From positions 186,001 to 250,000 of the forward strand of contig NZ_QAOV01000004.1 of the NCBI RefSeq assembly GCF_003050925.1: a DNA stretch of 64,000 bases, given 5' to 3'. Each line of letters starts with the position of its first letter. Position 1 is the stretch's first letter. The translations under genes were made by a program, and so were the position numbers. Below are positions 26,820-36,667 of the stretch, one piece after another. The notes beneath the pieces were generated by a model that had not been told where the DNA came from, did not search any database, and saw only the letters and a list, made by a program, of their open reading frames with translations. This DNA is from Pseudomonas sp. GV085. Its GTDB lineage: Bacteria; Pseudomonadota; Gammaproteobacteria; Pseudomonadales; Pseudomonadaceae.

Positions 26820-29312
26820 TCAGAGCGGTGTTACCAGCTCCGCCGCATCTTCACTGCGATGCAACGCCACCTGACGGATCGACAAACGAATCTCCGCCGG
26901 CAACACCCGTTTGGCCGCGCCTTCGGCCAGTTCGCCGAGCAGTTCGTGATAGCTCAACTTGCCCGCTTCATCGCGCTTGAGCACGTCGAGGTCGAGCATG
27001 GTCTGGATGAAGTGACGGAACAGGCTCTTGTCGAAGAATTCGGGGGCGTTCAGGCCATGCAGGATCGACAGGCGCTGGGCCATGACCGTGCACAGGTCTT
27101 CCAGTTCTTCGGCGCTGATGCTGTTCTGGCCGCTGTTGAGCAGCAGGGACACGGTCATGTAGAAGCGCTGCAGGGTCTGGGCAATGCTTTTCGACAGTAG
27201 CGTCAACAGCACGAAATGCCGCGAGCTTGGCGCCGGGCGCAGGTACACGTCGTTTTCGAAACGCAGCAGGCCTTGTTCGACGAAGGCTTCCAGCCATTGA
27301 TCGATTACTGCGTCCAGTTCGTCCAGCGACCAGCGAATAAACAGCTCCGCCTGCAGGTAGGGATACAACGCGCGGGTGTAGCGCAGGATCTGTTCGCGGT
27401 TCATGCGCGATGCACTCTGGAAGAAGCTCGCCAGCAGCGCCGGCAAGGCGAAGATGTGCAGCACGTTGTTGCGGTAGTAGGTCATCAGGACGGCGTTCTG
27501 CTCGTCCAGATAGAGAATCTTGCCCAGGGCATCACTCTGCTCGGACAGCAGGTCCATGTCCTTCACGTGCTCGATCAGGGCGCGACCATCGCCGTCCGGC
27601 AGGGTGGTGTGTGGCGAGTACGGGACCTTGCGCAACAGTGCCAGATACAGGTCGAGCACCCGTGCCATGGCGCGGTCGTCCAGGGCCAGGCGGCTGGTGG
27701 ACAGCAACGCCAGTGCCACCAGGTTGACCGGGTTGATCGCCGCCGCTTCGTTCAAATGCCGGGCGACTTTCTCACCGAGGCGGTTGGTGGTTTCGTTGAG
27801 CCAGGCGGGTCTGAACTGCGGGCCGAGGTCCTGTTGGCGCCAGTCCGGCTGTTCGCTGTCGAGGAATTCCGCCAGTTTGATCGGCTCGCCGAAGTTCACC
27901 GCCACTTGGCCGAAGCGCTGCTTGAGTGCGCCAATGACTTTGAAAATATCGAAGATCGATTCTTTTTTCTTGGCCGCACCGCGCAACTCGCCGAGGTAGG
28001 TCCGGCCTTCCAGCACGCGCTCGTAGCCGATGTACACCGGCACGAAGACGATGGGCATGCGCGACGAACGCAGGAAACTGCGCAGGGTGATCGCCAGCAT
28101 CCCGGTCTTCGGTTGCAGCATGCGCCCGGTGCGCGAACGGCCGCCCTCGACGAAGTACTCCACCGGGAAGCCCTTGGTGAACAGGGTGTGCAGGTATTCG
28201 TTGAACACCGAGGTGTACAGCGGATTGCCCTTGAAGGTGCGGCGCATGAAAAACGCACCGCCGCGACGCAGCAGGCCGCCGATCACCGGCATGTTCAGGT
28301 TGATGCCGGCGGCGATGTGCGGTGGGGTCAGGCCGTTGCGGAACAGCAGATATGACAGCAGCAGATAGTCGATGTGGCTGCGGTGGCACGGCACGTAGAT
28401 CACTTCGTGACCCTGGGCGACCTTCTGCACGCCTTCGATGTGGTTGACCTTGATGCCGTCGTAGATCTTGTTCCAGAACCAGCTCAGCACCACTTCCATA
28501 AAACGGATCGCAGTGTAGGTGTAGTCCGAGGCTATTTCGTTGCCATAGCGCAGCGCTTGAGCTTTGGCTTTCTCCGGTGAAATGTTCTCGCGTTCGGCTT
28601 CGTCGAGGATCGCTTGTTTGACCTGTGGCTGGTTGAGCAGGCCTTTGACCAGGTTGCGCCGGTGGGAAATGTCCGGGCCGATCACTGCGGCCTTCAGGTT
28701 GCGGAAATGCACCCGCAGGATGCGCTGGGCCATGCGCACGGTGCGCTCGTGGCCCTTGTCGTGCTCGATCAGTTCGCGCAGGTGGATCGGCGCGGAGAAC
28801 TGCACGCGGGTCTTGCGTCCCAGCACGATGATGCTCAGCAAGCGACGCAGGCGCCCGGTAACGGCCCAGCTGTCGGCGAACAGGAGTTTCCACGGGCTGT
28901 TTTCGCTGTCCGGCGACTGGCCCCAGAACACGCTGACCGGGATGATCTGCGCATCTTCGGCGGCGTTCTGGCTCAGGGCGCTGACCAGGCGAGTCAACGT
29001 CGGCGGTGCACCGCGCTTGTCCTGTCGGCCGAGCCAGTCCGGGTCCGGCGTCAGGTAGAAGAACGCAGCGGGTTCCAGCAGGTTGCCCACCGATACCGGC
29101 AGCACCGGGCGTGGCAGGCCGGCCTTGCTGCACTCGGTGTCGACCACGGCGAGGTCGGTCAGCGAAGGGTTTTGCAGGACGTAGAACACCGGACGACTGC
29201 GGTCGAGGTTGAGGGTGAGCGACGACTGGTTGATCGTCTCGGAGCGAACCCAGAGGTACAACAGGCGGCGCAGGGTGCCAAACACAAGACGGCGAAACGG
29301 GGAGCGGGTCAT
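26820..29312 (-). CDS. plsB: Glycerol-3-phosphate O-acyltransferase
   Basis: Inner-membrane-associated enzyme that acylates position 1 of glycerol-3-phosphate with acyl-ACP or acyl-CoA, the first step of phospholipid synthesis. The 830-residue product has acyltransferase block I, C-H310-R-S-H-I-D315, block II around [12 protein letters not shown], block [17 protein letters not shown] and block [13 protein letters not shown]. The start at 29312 gives the usual [17 protein letters not shown]-terminus; a longer frame to 29378 lacks a ribosome binding site. Transcribed divergently from the cold-shock gene. Confidence 0.96.
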   Translation of the reverse strand: MTRSPFRRLVFGTLRRLLYLWVRSETINQSSLTLNLDRSRPVFYVLQNPSLTDLAVVDTECSKAGLPRPVLPVSVGNLLEPAAFFYLTPDPDWLGRQDKRGAPPTLTRLVSALSQNAAEDAQIIPVSVFWGQSPDSENSPWKLLFADSWAVTGRLRRLLSIIVLGRKTRVQFSAPIHLRELIEHDKGHERTVRMAQRILRVHFRNLKAAVIGPDISHRRNLVKGLLNQPQVKQAILDEAERENISPEKAKAQALRYGNEIASDYTYTAIRFMEVVLSWFWNKIYDGIKVNHIEGVQKVAQGHEVIYVPCHRSHIDYLLLSYLLFRNGLTPPHIAAGINLNMPVIGGLLRRGGAFFMRRTFKGNPLYTSVFNEYLHTLFTKGFPVEYFVEGGRSRTGRMLQPKTGMLAITLRSFLRSSRMPIVFVPVYIGYERVLEGRTYLGELRGAAKKKESIFDIFKVIGALKQRFGQVAVNFGEPIKLAEFLDSEQPDWRQQDLGPQFRPAWLNETTNRLGEKVARHLNEAAAINPVNLVALALLSTSRLALDDRAMARVLDLYLALLRKVPYSPHTTLPDGDGRALIEHVKDMDLLSEQSDALGKILYLDEQNAVLMTYYRNNVLHIFALPALLASFFQSASRMNREQILRYTRALYPYLQAELFIRWSLDELDAVIDQWLEAFVEQGLLRFENDVYLRPAPSSRHFVLLTLLSKSIAQTLQRFYMTVSLLLNSGQNSISAEELEDLCTVMAQRLSILHGLNAPEFFDKSLFRHFIQTMLDLDVLKRDEAGKLSYHELLGELAEGAAKRVLPAEIRLSIRQVALHRSEDAAELVTPL

Positions 29313-29414
29313 ACGGCTTCTGCGTGAGTGAATAAAACCGAGCGTTTGCTTGGGAGGGCGATAGTGTGCCGGATTCATCGAAAATCGGCAAAAAAGCGCG
29401 AAAGTAAACTCCTG

Positions 29415-29442
29415 TTGAGAGTTTTAACGTCTGTCATATACT
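29415..29442 (+). promoter_or_regulatory. Sigma-70 promoter of the cold-shock gene
   Basis: TTGAGA (29415-29420), a 16-base spacer and TATACT (29437-29442). Transcription from about 29449 would give a leader of roughly 100 bases before the ATG, long like other cold-shock leaders. Confidence 0.7.
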
Positions 29443-29548
29443 CGGCGCTCTGTCGCCGTTGCCCTCATGGGACCGGTATGCGCAGGCTGACGTTCCCGAG
29501 GCTTTCCTGCGAAAAGCCCGATCAATAATAAAAAGGGAGTATGAACAA

Positions 29549-29758
29549 ATGGCAACACGCGAAACCGGCAACGTGAAGTGGTTCAACGACGCCAAGGGCT
29601 ACGGCTTCATTCAGCGCGAGGACGGGGTGGACGTGTTCGTGCACTACCGCGCGATTCGCGGCGAAGGCCACCGTTCCCTGACCGAGGGCCAGCAGGTTGA
29701 ATATGCGGTGGTGGAAGGGCAGAAGGGGTTGCAGGCTGAGGATGTTGTAGGTCTGTAA
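29549..29758 (+). CDS. Cold-shock domain protein (CspA family)
   Basis: A 69-residue single-stranded nucleic-acid-binding protein. RNP1 is KGYGFIQ and RNP2 is DVFVHY, with the usual GNVKWFND start and a C-terminal [17 protein letters not shown]. The ATG at 29549 follows AAGGGAG. A longer in-frame reading from 29459 is not needed. It likely melts mRNA structure or acts as a transcription antiterminator; which stimulus induces it cannot be told from sequence. Confidence 0.95.
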   Translation: MATRETGNVKWFNDAKGYGFIQREDGVDVFVHYRAIRGEGHRSLTEGQQVEYAVVEGQKGLQAEDVVGL

Positions 29759-29775
29759 ACCACACGCAAAAACCA

Positions 29776-29878
29776 CTGTAGGAGCGAGCTTGCTCGCGAG
29801 GAACTCAAGGACTCCGCGCTTTTGCTGAATTGACGCGTTATCGTTGACGACCATCGCGAGCAAGCTCGCTCCTACAGG
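29776..29878. repeat. REPIN (inverted REP pair)
   Basis: GTAGGAGCGAGCTTGCTCGC (29778-29797) and GCGAGCAAGCTCGCTCCTAC (29856-29875). The interior carries CGCGTTATCGTTGACG (29834-29849), shared with three other REPINs of this window. Confidence 0.92.
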
Positions 29879-29893
29879 GGCGGTGTTCAGGCT

Positions 29894-30271
29894 TTATGCA
29901 GTTTTCCAGGTGATCTCTTCTTCACCATCGGCGCTGATGCGAAGCCAGCGATCCGCCGTCTCCTCACCTTCCTCCTCGACCCAGCTACCCGGTGCGCAAC
30001 GCACTTCGACGTTCAGCGCGGCAAACGCGGCGCGGGCGCAGGCGATGTCGTCGTCCCATGGGGTCTGGTCGCTTTCCAGGTACAGGCTGTTCCATTTGCC
30101 GACGGCTTTTGGCAACCAGGTCACTGGCACGTTGCCGGCCTTGCACTTGTAGGTCTGGCCCTTCTGGACCCAATCCGTGCACGGGCCCAATGCCGCACCG
30201 AGCCAGGCGGAAATGGCCTTGTGGTCGACGTCGGCGTCTTTCAGGTAAATCTCGATATCGGGTTGGCGCAT
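29894..30271 (-). CDS. Conserved hypothetical protein
   Basis: A 125-residue acidic soluble protein. The ATG at 30271 has GAGGACATCC before it and gives the start MRQPDIEIYLKDADVDH; the longer frame to 30343 has no such site. It holds several tryptophans and paired cysteines (GPCTDW, KCKAGN). No domain is recognised, and its place before rlmA may be fortuitous (85 bases and no overlap). Confidence 0.8.
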   Translation of the reverse strand: MRQPDIEIYLKDADVDHKAISAWLGAALGPCTDWVQKGQTYKCKAGNVPVTWLPKAVGKWNSLYLESDQTPWDDDIACARAAFAALNVEVRCAPGSWVEEEGEETADRWLRISADGEEEITWKTA

Positions 30272-30355
30272 GGATGTCCTCACTGCGGGTCTGAAAAATC
30301 CATTCGCGGATTTAGCCGGTCTTGAGCTGTTGCTCAAGACCAAAAATGTTTGAAG

Positions 30356-31165
30356 TTATTGAAGTACGAAATAATCGTAGCGCATCGATACGGTGAGCTC
30401 GAACGGTTCCGCCTGTTCGATGACCGCTGCCCGGCGCTCGGCACTGGCGCGCCAACCGTGGGGGGTCATGGCCAGCAGGTTGGCGCGGTCCTGCGGCTTG
30501 TTCAGCGTCAGCTTGAACGTCAGCGTCTCGCTGTGCGCCAGCGCCATGCCTTCCGGCATCAGGTCCAGGTGTTTGTCGTCAATGTATTCACGGACTTCGT
30601 CGTACAGCCGCTCGCGCAGTTCCATCAGGTGGCCGCTGGTCGGCCCGACTTTCATCAGACCGCCGCCGACGCTGAGCAGGCGTTTGGCTTCCTCCCAATC
30701 CAGCGGGCTGAAGACGCTCGCCAGGAACTGGCAACTGCCGGCAGCCAATGGCACGCGCGCCATGCTGGCGATCAACCAGGTGAGCTTGGGGTTGCGTTTG
30801 CAGGCGCGTTTGACGGCTTCGCGGGAGATGTCCAGCGCGTAGCCATCAGCGTCCGGCAAGGCCTCGGCGATCTGCGCGGTGTAGTAACCCTCGCCGCAAC
30901 CGATATCGACCCAGCGGGCCGGCGCGTAACCGGCCGCCAGCTGCGCCAGACGCCTGGCCACCGGGGCGTAGTGCCCGGCATTCAGGAAGTCGCGGCGGGC
31001 TTCGACCATGGCCTGGTTATCCCCAGGGTCGCGGCTGTTCTTGTGCTGCACCGGCAACAGGTTCAAGTAACCCTGGCGCGCACGGTCGAAACGATGCCCG
31101 GCGGGGCAGGCCACGCCGTTTTCCACCGCGTTCAGCGGTTCACTGCAGATCGGGCACGTGAGCAT
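30356..31165 (-). CDS. rlmA: 23S rRNA (guanine-745-N1)-methyltransferase
   Basis: Methylates G745 in helix 35 of 23S rRNA. The 269-residue product has the N-terminal zinc finger C4-C7-C20-H24 ([17 protein letters not shown]), the conserved RQGYLNLLPVQHKNSRDPGD stretch and a Rossmann SAM site VDIGCGEGYYT. Its ATG overlaps the dapE stop (ATGA). The order rlmA-dapE-ndvB matches P. aeruginosa PA1161-PA1163. Confidence 0.94.
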   Translation of the reverse strand: MLTCPICSEPLNAVENGVACPAGHRFDRARQGYLNLLPVQHKNSRDPGDNQAMVEARRDFLNAGHYAPVARRLAQLAAGYAPARWVDIGCGEGYYTAQIAEALPDADGYALDISREAVKRACKRNPKLTWLIASMARVPLAAGSCQFLASVFSPLDWEEAKRLLSVGGGLMKVGPTSGHLMELRERLYDEVREYIDDKHLDLMPEGMALAHSETLTFKLTLNKPQDRANLLAMTPHGWRASAERRAAVIEQAEPFELTVSMRYDYFVLQ

Positions 31166-32316
31166 CAGGCGAGCAACTTGATCAGGGTCTGGTAGTAGAT
31201 TTCGGTCAGCACGTCGAGATCCGCTGCCAGCACACGCTCGTTGACCTGGTGGATGGTCGCGTTGACCGGGCCCAGCTCAACCACTTGGGTGCCCATGGTT
31301 GCGATGAAGCGCCCGTCTGAGGTGCCACCGCTGGTGGAGGCTTTTGTTTCGCGACCGGTGATGTCCTTGATGCTCGACGATACCGCGTCCAGCAGCGCGC
31401 CCGGCTCGGTGAGGAACGGCAGGCCGGACAGGGCCCAATCGACGTGCCAGTCCAGGCCATGCTTGTCGAGGATGTCGGCCACGCGTTTTTGCAGGCCTTC
31501 GACGGTGGACTCGGTGGAGAAGCGGAAGTTGAACACCGCCACCAGGTCACCCGGGATCACGTTGGTCGCACCGGTGCCGGAGTTGACGTTGGAGATCTGG
31601 AAACTGGTCGGCGGGAAGAAGTCGTTGCCGTGGTCCCAATGCTCGGCGGCAAGTTCCGCCAAGGCCGGGGCGGCGAGGTGGATCGGGTTCTTCGCCAGGT
31701 GCGGATAGGCCACGTGGCCCTGCACACCGCGCACGGTCAGCTTGGCGCCGAGGGAGCCGCGACGGCCGTTCTTGACCACGTCACCCACCAGGGTGGTGCT
31801 CGACGGTTCGCCGACGATGCACCAGTCCAGACGTTCCTTGCGCGCGGCCAGGCGTTCGATCACGGCCTTGGTGCCGTGGTGCGCCGGGCCTTCTTCGTCG
31901 CTGGTGATCAGGAACGCGACTTTGCCCTTGTGATTCGGGTAGTCGGCGACAAAACGCTCGGACGCGACGGTCATGGCGGCGAGGCTGCCTTTCATGTCGG
32001 CGGCGCCACGGCCGCAGAGCATGCCGTGTTCGTCGATCAGCGCGTTGAACGGTTCGATCTGCCAGGCCGCCACCGGGCCGGTCGGGACCACGTCGGTGTG
32101 GCCGGCGAAGCACAGCACCGGACCGTCGTCCTGGCCGTGGGTGGCCCAGAAGTTATCCACATCTTCGATGCGCATCGGTTCCAGGGTGAAACCGGCATCG
32201 CCCAGGCGCTGCATCATCTGCTTCTGGCAATCGGCGTCGATCGGCGTCACGGACGGACGGCGGATCAGGTCGATGGCGAGTTGGAGGGTCGGCGAAAGGT
32301 CGGCGTGGGCCGTCAT
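31165..32316 (-). CDS. dapE: Succinyl-diaminopimelate desuccinylase
   Basis: Di-zinc hydrolase releasing succinate from N-succinyl-LL-2,6-diaminopimelate, in lysine and peptidoglycan precursor synthesis. The 383-residue product has [13 protein letters not shown] (zinc His), [14 protein letters not shown] (bridging Asp) and ITSDEEGPA (catalytic Glu). The start at 32316 ([20 protein letters not shown]) is preferred; a frame to 32427 runs into a REPIN. dapD and dapC lie in the same window at 38.0-40.9 kb. Confidence 0.97.
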   Translation of the reverse strand: MTAHADLSPTLQLAIDLIRRPSVTPIDADCQKQMMQRLGDAGFTLEPMRIEDVDNFWATHGQDDGPVLCFAGHTDVVPTGPVAAWQIEPFNALIDEHGMLCGRGAADMKGSLAAMTVASERFVADYPNHKGKVAFLITSDEEGPAHHGTKAVIERLAARKERLDWCIVGEPSSTTLVGDVVKNGRRGSLGAKLTVRGVQGHVAYPHLAKNPIHLAAPALAELAAEHWDHGNDFFPPTSFQISNVNSGTGATNVIPGDLVAVFNFRFSTESTVEGLQKRVADILDKHGLDWHVDWALSGLPFLTEPGALLDAVSSSIKDITGRETKASTSGGTSDGRFIATMGTQVVELGPVNATIHQVNERVLAADLDVLTEIYYQTLIKLLA

Positions 32317-32340
32317 GGAAAACTCCGGATGCTGTAAATG

Positions 32341-32442
32341 TGTAGGAGCGAGCTTGCTTGCGATGGACGTTAACGATAACGCGTGCGATCTGAACAACCG
32401 CGTTGCCCTTGCGTTTCTCGCGAGCAAGCTCGCTCCTACAGG
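32341..32442. repeat. REPIN (inverted REP pair)
   Basis: GTAGGAGCGAGCTTGCTTGC (32342-32361) and GCGAGCAAGCTCGCTCCTAC (32420-32439). The interior has CGTTAACGATAACGCG (32368-32383), the reverse-oriented relative of the 29.8-kb REPIN core. Confidence 0.92.
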
Positions 32443-32539
32443 TATTGGGTCAGGCCATTGGGCTCAAGCCCCGCAAAATGGCGGTTATCTTAAAGCAAAA
32501 CGGCGACCATTGGCCGCCGTTTAGTGCATCTGCAAAGAT

Positions 32540-35131
32540 TTAGACGACAGGTGCCGTTTCAGGCTCGGCGGTCGGTTTGGGCAGCGACGACAGGAACGCC
32601 ATGATCAGCGCCGCGACGTACGGCAGCGACTGCACCAGCAGCATGGTCACCCAGAAGCGCATGTCATTGCTCGGCAGGCCTTGCACCAGGAAGATTCCCA
32701 AGGCCGCAGCCCACAACAGCAGCATGATGAACATCTCTTCCCGGGCTTCCGAAATCGCCACCCAGAAGCCATGGTTGTCGGCATTTTTCGGCGTACGGAA
32801 GAACGGAATGCTGCTGGTGAAGAAACCGTACAGCACCGCTTTGGCGATAGTGTGGGACAACGCCAGACCGGCCAGCGCCGCGCAGAAGGCATCCTTCAAG
32901 TTGACCCCGACCGCTCGGCGGTAGAGGAAGATGATCTTGGCGACCTTGAACACGAACAGCGCCAATGGCGGGATCGCGAAAATCAGCAGCGGCGGATCGA
33001 CCCGGTGCGGCACGATGATCATCGCCGCCGACCACAACAGCGCACCGACGGTGAAGAAGATGTTCATGCCGTCCGCCACCCACGGCAACCAGCCCGCGAG
33101 GAAGTGGTAGCGCTGGCCACGGGTCAGTTCGGTGTCTTTGCCGCGCAGCAGGCTGGCGGTGTGACGCTTGATGATCTGAATCGCTCCGTAGGCCCAGCGG
33201 AAACGCTGCTTCTTGAAGTCGATGAAGGTATCGGGCATCAGGCCTTTGCCGTAGCTGGTGTGGTAATACGCCGCCGACAGGCCTTTCTCGAATACCCGCA
33301 GGCCAAGCTCGGCGTCTTCACAGATGCACCAGTCGGCCCAGCCCAGCTCTTCGAGCACCGAGCGACGGGTCATGGTCATGGTGCCGTGCTGGATGATCGC
33401 GTCACGGTCGTTGCGGGTGACCATGCCGATGTGGAAGAAACCTTTGTATTCCGCGTAGCAGAGCTTCTTGAAAGTGCTTTCGTTCTGGTCGCGGTAATCT
33501 TGCGGCGACTGCACCACGGCGATTTTCGGGTCGGCGAAGTGCGGCACCATGTGCTTGAGCCAGTTGCGGTCGACGCAGTAGTCCGAGTCGATCACGGCAA
33601 TGACTTCGGCATCCTTGGCAGTGTGCGGAATCAGGTAGTTCAGCGCGCCGCCCTTGAAGCCGGCCAGCGGTGCCACGTGGAAGAACTTGAAGCGCGGGCC
33701 GAGGGTTTCGCAATAATCGCGCACCGGTTCCCAGACCGCCGGGTCCTTGGTGTTGTTGTCGATGATCAGGACTTCGAAGTCCGGATAGTCGAGGTTGGCC
33801 AAGGCGTTGAGGGTCTGTTTGACCATCTCCGGCGGCTCGTTGTAGCAGGGCACGTGAATCGACACTTTCGGGCGGTAGCTGGAGTCGCCTTCCACCGGCA
33901 GGAACTCGCGCCGGCGCTTGTGCACCCACACCGCTTCGGCCAGTTCATGGGCTTCGGTCAGCAGTACGATAAACACCCCTAGCGCACCGAGGGCGAGCAA
34001 AAAGCCCACTGTCAGGCTGAACCAGGTGCTGTATTGCTGGCTGTAGTCGTAACCGATCCACACCAGCACCGAACCACAGAGGAAGGCAACGAAGGTCAGG
34101 AAGGTACGGCCACGCTGGCGCAGGGCCGAGCCGTCGATCATCAGCAGGGTCAGCGACAACAGCGCCAATACCACCGAACCAATGGCCAACACACGCCATT
34201 GCGGAATCGCCACCACCGGGCCTTCGAAGTTGAACTTCTGCTGGCGCGCGGCGTTGAACACGCCCCAATAGGCGCCGACGGAACCTTCGTCGCTGGCTTT
34301 CCACGGCTGGTCAAACGCTTCGATCACGAAGTAGTTGAAGCCCTGACGGTTGAGTTTGTTGACCAGGGTTCGCAGGTAGATCGCCTGGTCCGCCGGGGAG
34401 GCATCGGCGCCACCGCGCATGCGGCCGTTGCTCGGCCAGCCCACTTCGGACAGCAGCAGCGGCTTTTTCGGGAACATCTTCTTCAGGTCGCGGGCGCGGT
34501 CGAGGACGAACTGCCCGGCCTTGTCCATCGGGATGAATTCCCAGTAAGGCAGGATGTGCGCGGCGATCAGGTCGACGTGTTTGGCCAGTTCCGGGTGTTC
34601 TTCCCACACGTGCCACTGCTCGGACGTGGTTACCGGCACCTTCACGGCGGCACGCACGCGATCGAGCATGACGCTGAGTTCCTTGGCAGTGATTTCCTTG
34701 CGGAAAATCGCTTCGTTGCCGACCACCACACGAACCACGCTGCGCGAGGCGTTGGCGATTTCAATGGCGCGGGTGATTTCCCGTTCGTTGCGTTCCTGAT
34801 CCGGACTGATCCAGATCCCCAGGGTCACCCGCAAGCCGAACTCTTCCGCCAGTTTCGGGATGTTTTGCAGGGTGCCATCGACCGAGTAGATGCGGATGTT
34901 GTCCGTCAGCTTGCTCATGATCTCCAGGTCGCGACGCATTTGATCGTCGGTCGGGTACTGGTCTTTCTGCGGGAACTGGCCCTGCTGGAAAGGCGAGTAC
35001 GAGAAACCGGAGATCTGTTCAGGCCAGTTGGGGGCGGTGACCGGGCGGTTGATCAGCGCCCAGAAGCCGGTAAACAAGGCAGCGATGGCGAGCACCACGA
35101 CCAGGTTGAGTCCAAATTTACGCGATGACAT
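32540..35131 (-). CDS. ndvB: Beta-1,3-glucan synthase NdvB (GH17-GT2 fusion)
   Basis: The 863-residue inner-membrane protein makes periplasmic beta-glucans. After one TM helix (residues 8-28) comes a GH17-like domain with V-G-N-E140 and S-E229-V-G-W-P-S, both expected catalytic glutamates. Further TM helices lead to a GT2 processive glycosyltransferase with VIDSDYCVD, CEDAELG and the QRFRW (Q/RxxRW-type) motif, then C-terminal TM helices. The GH17 domain of such proteins acts as a glucan-remodelling transglucosidase. In P. aeruginosa NdvB glucans aid biofilm antibiotic tolerance. The ATG at 35131 gives MSSRKFGLNLVV. Confidence 0.9.
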   Translation of the reverse strand: MSSRKFGLNLVVVLAIAALFTGFWALINRPVTAPNWPEQISGFSYSPFQQGQFPQKDQYPTDDQMRRDLEIMSKLTDNIRIYSVDGTLQNIPKLAEEFGLRVTLGIWISPDQERNEREITRAIEIANASRSVVRVVVGNEAIFRKEITAKELSVMLDRVRAAVKVPVTTSEQWHVWEEHPELAKHVDLIAAHILPYWEFIPMDKAGQFVLDRARDLKKMFPKKPLLLSEVGWPSNGRMRGGADASPADQAIYLRTLVNKLNRQGFNYFVIEAFDQPWKASDEGSVGAYWGVFNAARQQKFNFEGPVVAIPQWRVLAIGSVVLALLSLTLLMIDGSALRQRGRTFLTFVAFLCGSVLVWIGYDYSQQYSTWFSLTVGFLLALGALGVFIVLLTEAHELAEAVWVHKRRREFLPVEGDSSYRPKVSIHVPCYNEPPEMVKQTLNALANLDYPDFEVLIIDNNTKDPAVWEPVRDYCETLGPRFKFFHVAPLAGFKGGALNYLIPHTAKDAEVIAVIDSDYCVDRNWLKHMVPHFADPKIAVVQSPQDYRDQNESTFKKLCYAEYKGFFHIGMVTRNDRDAIIQHGTMTMTRRSVLEELGWADWCICEDAELGLRVFEKGLSAAYYHTSYGKGLMPDTFIDFKKQRFRWAYGAIQIIKRHTASLLRGKDTELTRGQRYHFLAGWLPWVADGMNIFFTVGALLWSAAMIIVPHRVDPPLLIFAIPPLALFVFKVAKIIFLYRRAVGVNLKDAFCAALAGLALSHTIAKAVLYGFFTSSIPFFRTPKNADNHGFWVAISEAREEMFIMLLLWAAALGIFLVQGLPSNDMRFWVTMLLVQSLPYVAALIMAFLSSLPKPTAEPETAPVV

Positions 35132-35346
35132 AGTTATTTCGGGTTCCAAAGACTGTGGAACGAAGGAACGGTTGGCGGTCGCCAAGGGGCGCGCATCCTA
35201 CACCGGGCATTCTCTGGTCGTACAGCGGACAGGGAATTGCCAGACATTGGGCAATCTGGCTTCGCTAAAGTTCTTTCGCTTTTTCCTATAACTGATTTTG
35301 TCTTCAACTCGCCATATAATGCCCGCCGGTTTTTGGGGTAATGGTT

Positions 35347-36159
35347 ATGAGTACAGAAGATCCGCGGTTTGCAGGCATTGCCCGTTTGTATGGCATCGAA
35401 GGCCTTGAGCGCCTGCGCGCGGCCCATGTGGCGATCGTCGGTGTCGGTGGAGTAGGTTCCTGGGCGGCGGAAGCCATGGCCCGTTGTGGTGTCGGCGAGA
35501 TTTCGCTGTTCGACCTGGACGACGTCTGCGTCAGCAATGCCAACCGCCAGCTGCATGCGCTGGACAGCACGGTGGGCAAGCCCAAGGTCGAGGTGATGGC
35601 CGAGCGTCTGCGCGGGATCAACCCGGACTGCACAGTGCACGCGGTGCCTGACTTCGTTACCCGCGACACCATGGCCGAGTACATCACGCCGAACATCGAC
35701 TGTGTGATCGACTGCATCGACAGCGTCAACGCCAAGGCCGCGCTGATCGCCTGGTGCAAGCGCCGCAAGATCCAGATCATCACCACCGGCGGCGCGGGTG
35801 GGCAGATTGACCCGACATTGATCCAGGTCTGCGACCTGAATCGCACGTTCAATGATCCGCTGGCCTCGAAAGTGCGCTCGACACTGCGCCGCGACTACGG
35901 CTTCTCACGCACCGTGACCCGCCATTACAGCGTGCCGTGCGTGTTTTCCACCGAACAACTGCGTTATCCGAAACCGGATGGCAGCATTTGCCTGCAGAAA
36001 AGCTTTGTCGGTGATGGCGTGAAGCTCGACTGCGCCGGCGGGTTTGGCGCAGTGATGATGGTGACGGCGACCTTCGGCATGGTCGCGGCGACCAAGGCCG
36101 TGGACAAGATCGTGGCGGGTGTGCGGCGGCCGGCGGATCGGGTCAAGCCTGAGGCCTGA
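35347..36159 (+). CDS. tcdA: tRNA threonylcarbamoyladenosine dehydratase (CsdL)
   Basis: An E1-like enzyme that cyclises t6A37 to ct6A in ATP-dependent fashion. The 270-residue product has the ThiF/MoeB nucleotide site VGVGGVGSWAAEAMARCG, DLDDVCVSNANRQLHA and TTGGAGGQIDPT. GGGG eight bases upstream favours the ATG at 35347 over 35341. It faces csdE-csdA across a REPIN; CsdA-CsdE supply sulfur to CsdL in E. coli, so the gene grouping is functional. Confidence 0.95.
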   Translation: MSTEDPRFAGIARLYGIEGLERLRAAHVAIVGVGGVGSWAAEAMARCGVGEISLFDLDDVCVSNANRQLHALDSTVGKPKVEVMAERLRGINPDCTVHAVPDFVTRDTMAEYITPNIDCVIDCIDSVNAKAALIAWCKRRKIQIITTGGAGGQIDPTLIQVCDLNRTFNDPLASKVRSTLRRDYGFSRTVTRHYSVPCVFSTEQLRYPKPDGSICLQKSFVGDGVKLDCAGGFGAVMMVTATFGMVAATKAVDKIVAGVRRPADRVKPEA

Positions 36160-36178
36160 TCGGTATGGCTGATGGCCT

Positions 36179-36245
36179 CTTCGCGAGCAGGCTCGCTCCC
36201 ACATTGGAATGCGTTCCCCCTGTGGGAGCGAGCCTGCTCGCGATG
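36179..36245. repeat. REPIN (compact inverted REP pair)
   Basis: TCGCGAGCAGGCTCGCTCCC (36181-36200) and GGGAGCGAGCCTGCTCGCGA (36224-36243) with only 23 bases between, separating convergent tcdA and csdE. Confidence 0.9.
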
Positions 36246-36262
36246 GGCTGCGAAGCAGCCCC

Positions 36263-36667
36263 TTATTGAGCTAACTCCCGCATTCGCTGAAGCACCGCAT
36301 TCAAGCCATTACTGCGCGACTCGGACAACTGCCGCCCCAACCCCAACTGATTGAACCAGTCCGGCAAATCCACCTGCTGCAACTCGGCCGTCGATAATCC
36401 ATTGACCCGCGCCAGCAGCAACGCCACCAACCCGCGAATCAAGCGCGCGTCGCTGTTGGCGCTGAACAGCCAATGATCATCGCGCAATTCGCCCACCAGC
36501 CACACCTGGCTTTCACAGCCGTGCACCCGGTTGGCATCGCACATCTGCGCATCACTCAAGGCCGGCAGACGCTCGCCCCATTGCATCAGCAGGCGTGCGC
36601 GCTGTTCCCAGCCGGCCGCTTTCTGGAAGGTCTCGAGTGCTGTCACGGCATCGGCAGGCAAGTTCAT
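36263..36667 (-). CDS. csdE: SufE-family sulfur acceptor CsdE
   Basis: Receives persulfide sulfur from CsdA and passes it on. The 134-residue product has the SufE fold with the acceptor cysteine C51 in RVHGCESQVWL. It overlaps the csdA 3' end by four bases (csdA first, csdE second). Partner of tcdA across the REPIN. Assigned to Csd rather than Suf because of this neighbourhood and the absence of suf genes. Confidence 0.9.
   Translation of the reverse strand: MNLPADAVTALETFQKAAGWEQRARLLMQWGERLPALSDAQMCDANRVHGCESQVWLVGELRDDHWLFSANSDARLIRGLVALLLARVNGLSTAELQQVDLPDWFNQLGLGRQLSESRSNGLNAVLQRMRELAQ

Noticed and set aside
27772..29391. 539-residue open frame overlapping plsB in another frame
   Set aside because: Arg/Pro/Ala-rich shadow of plsB with no motifs.
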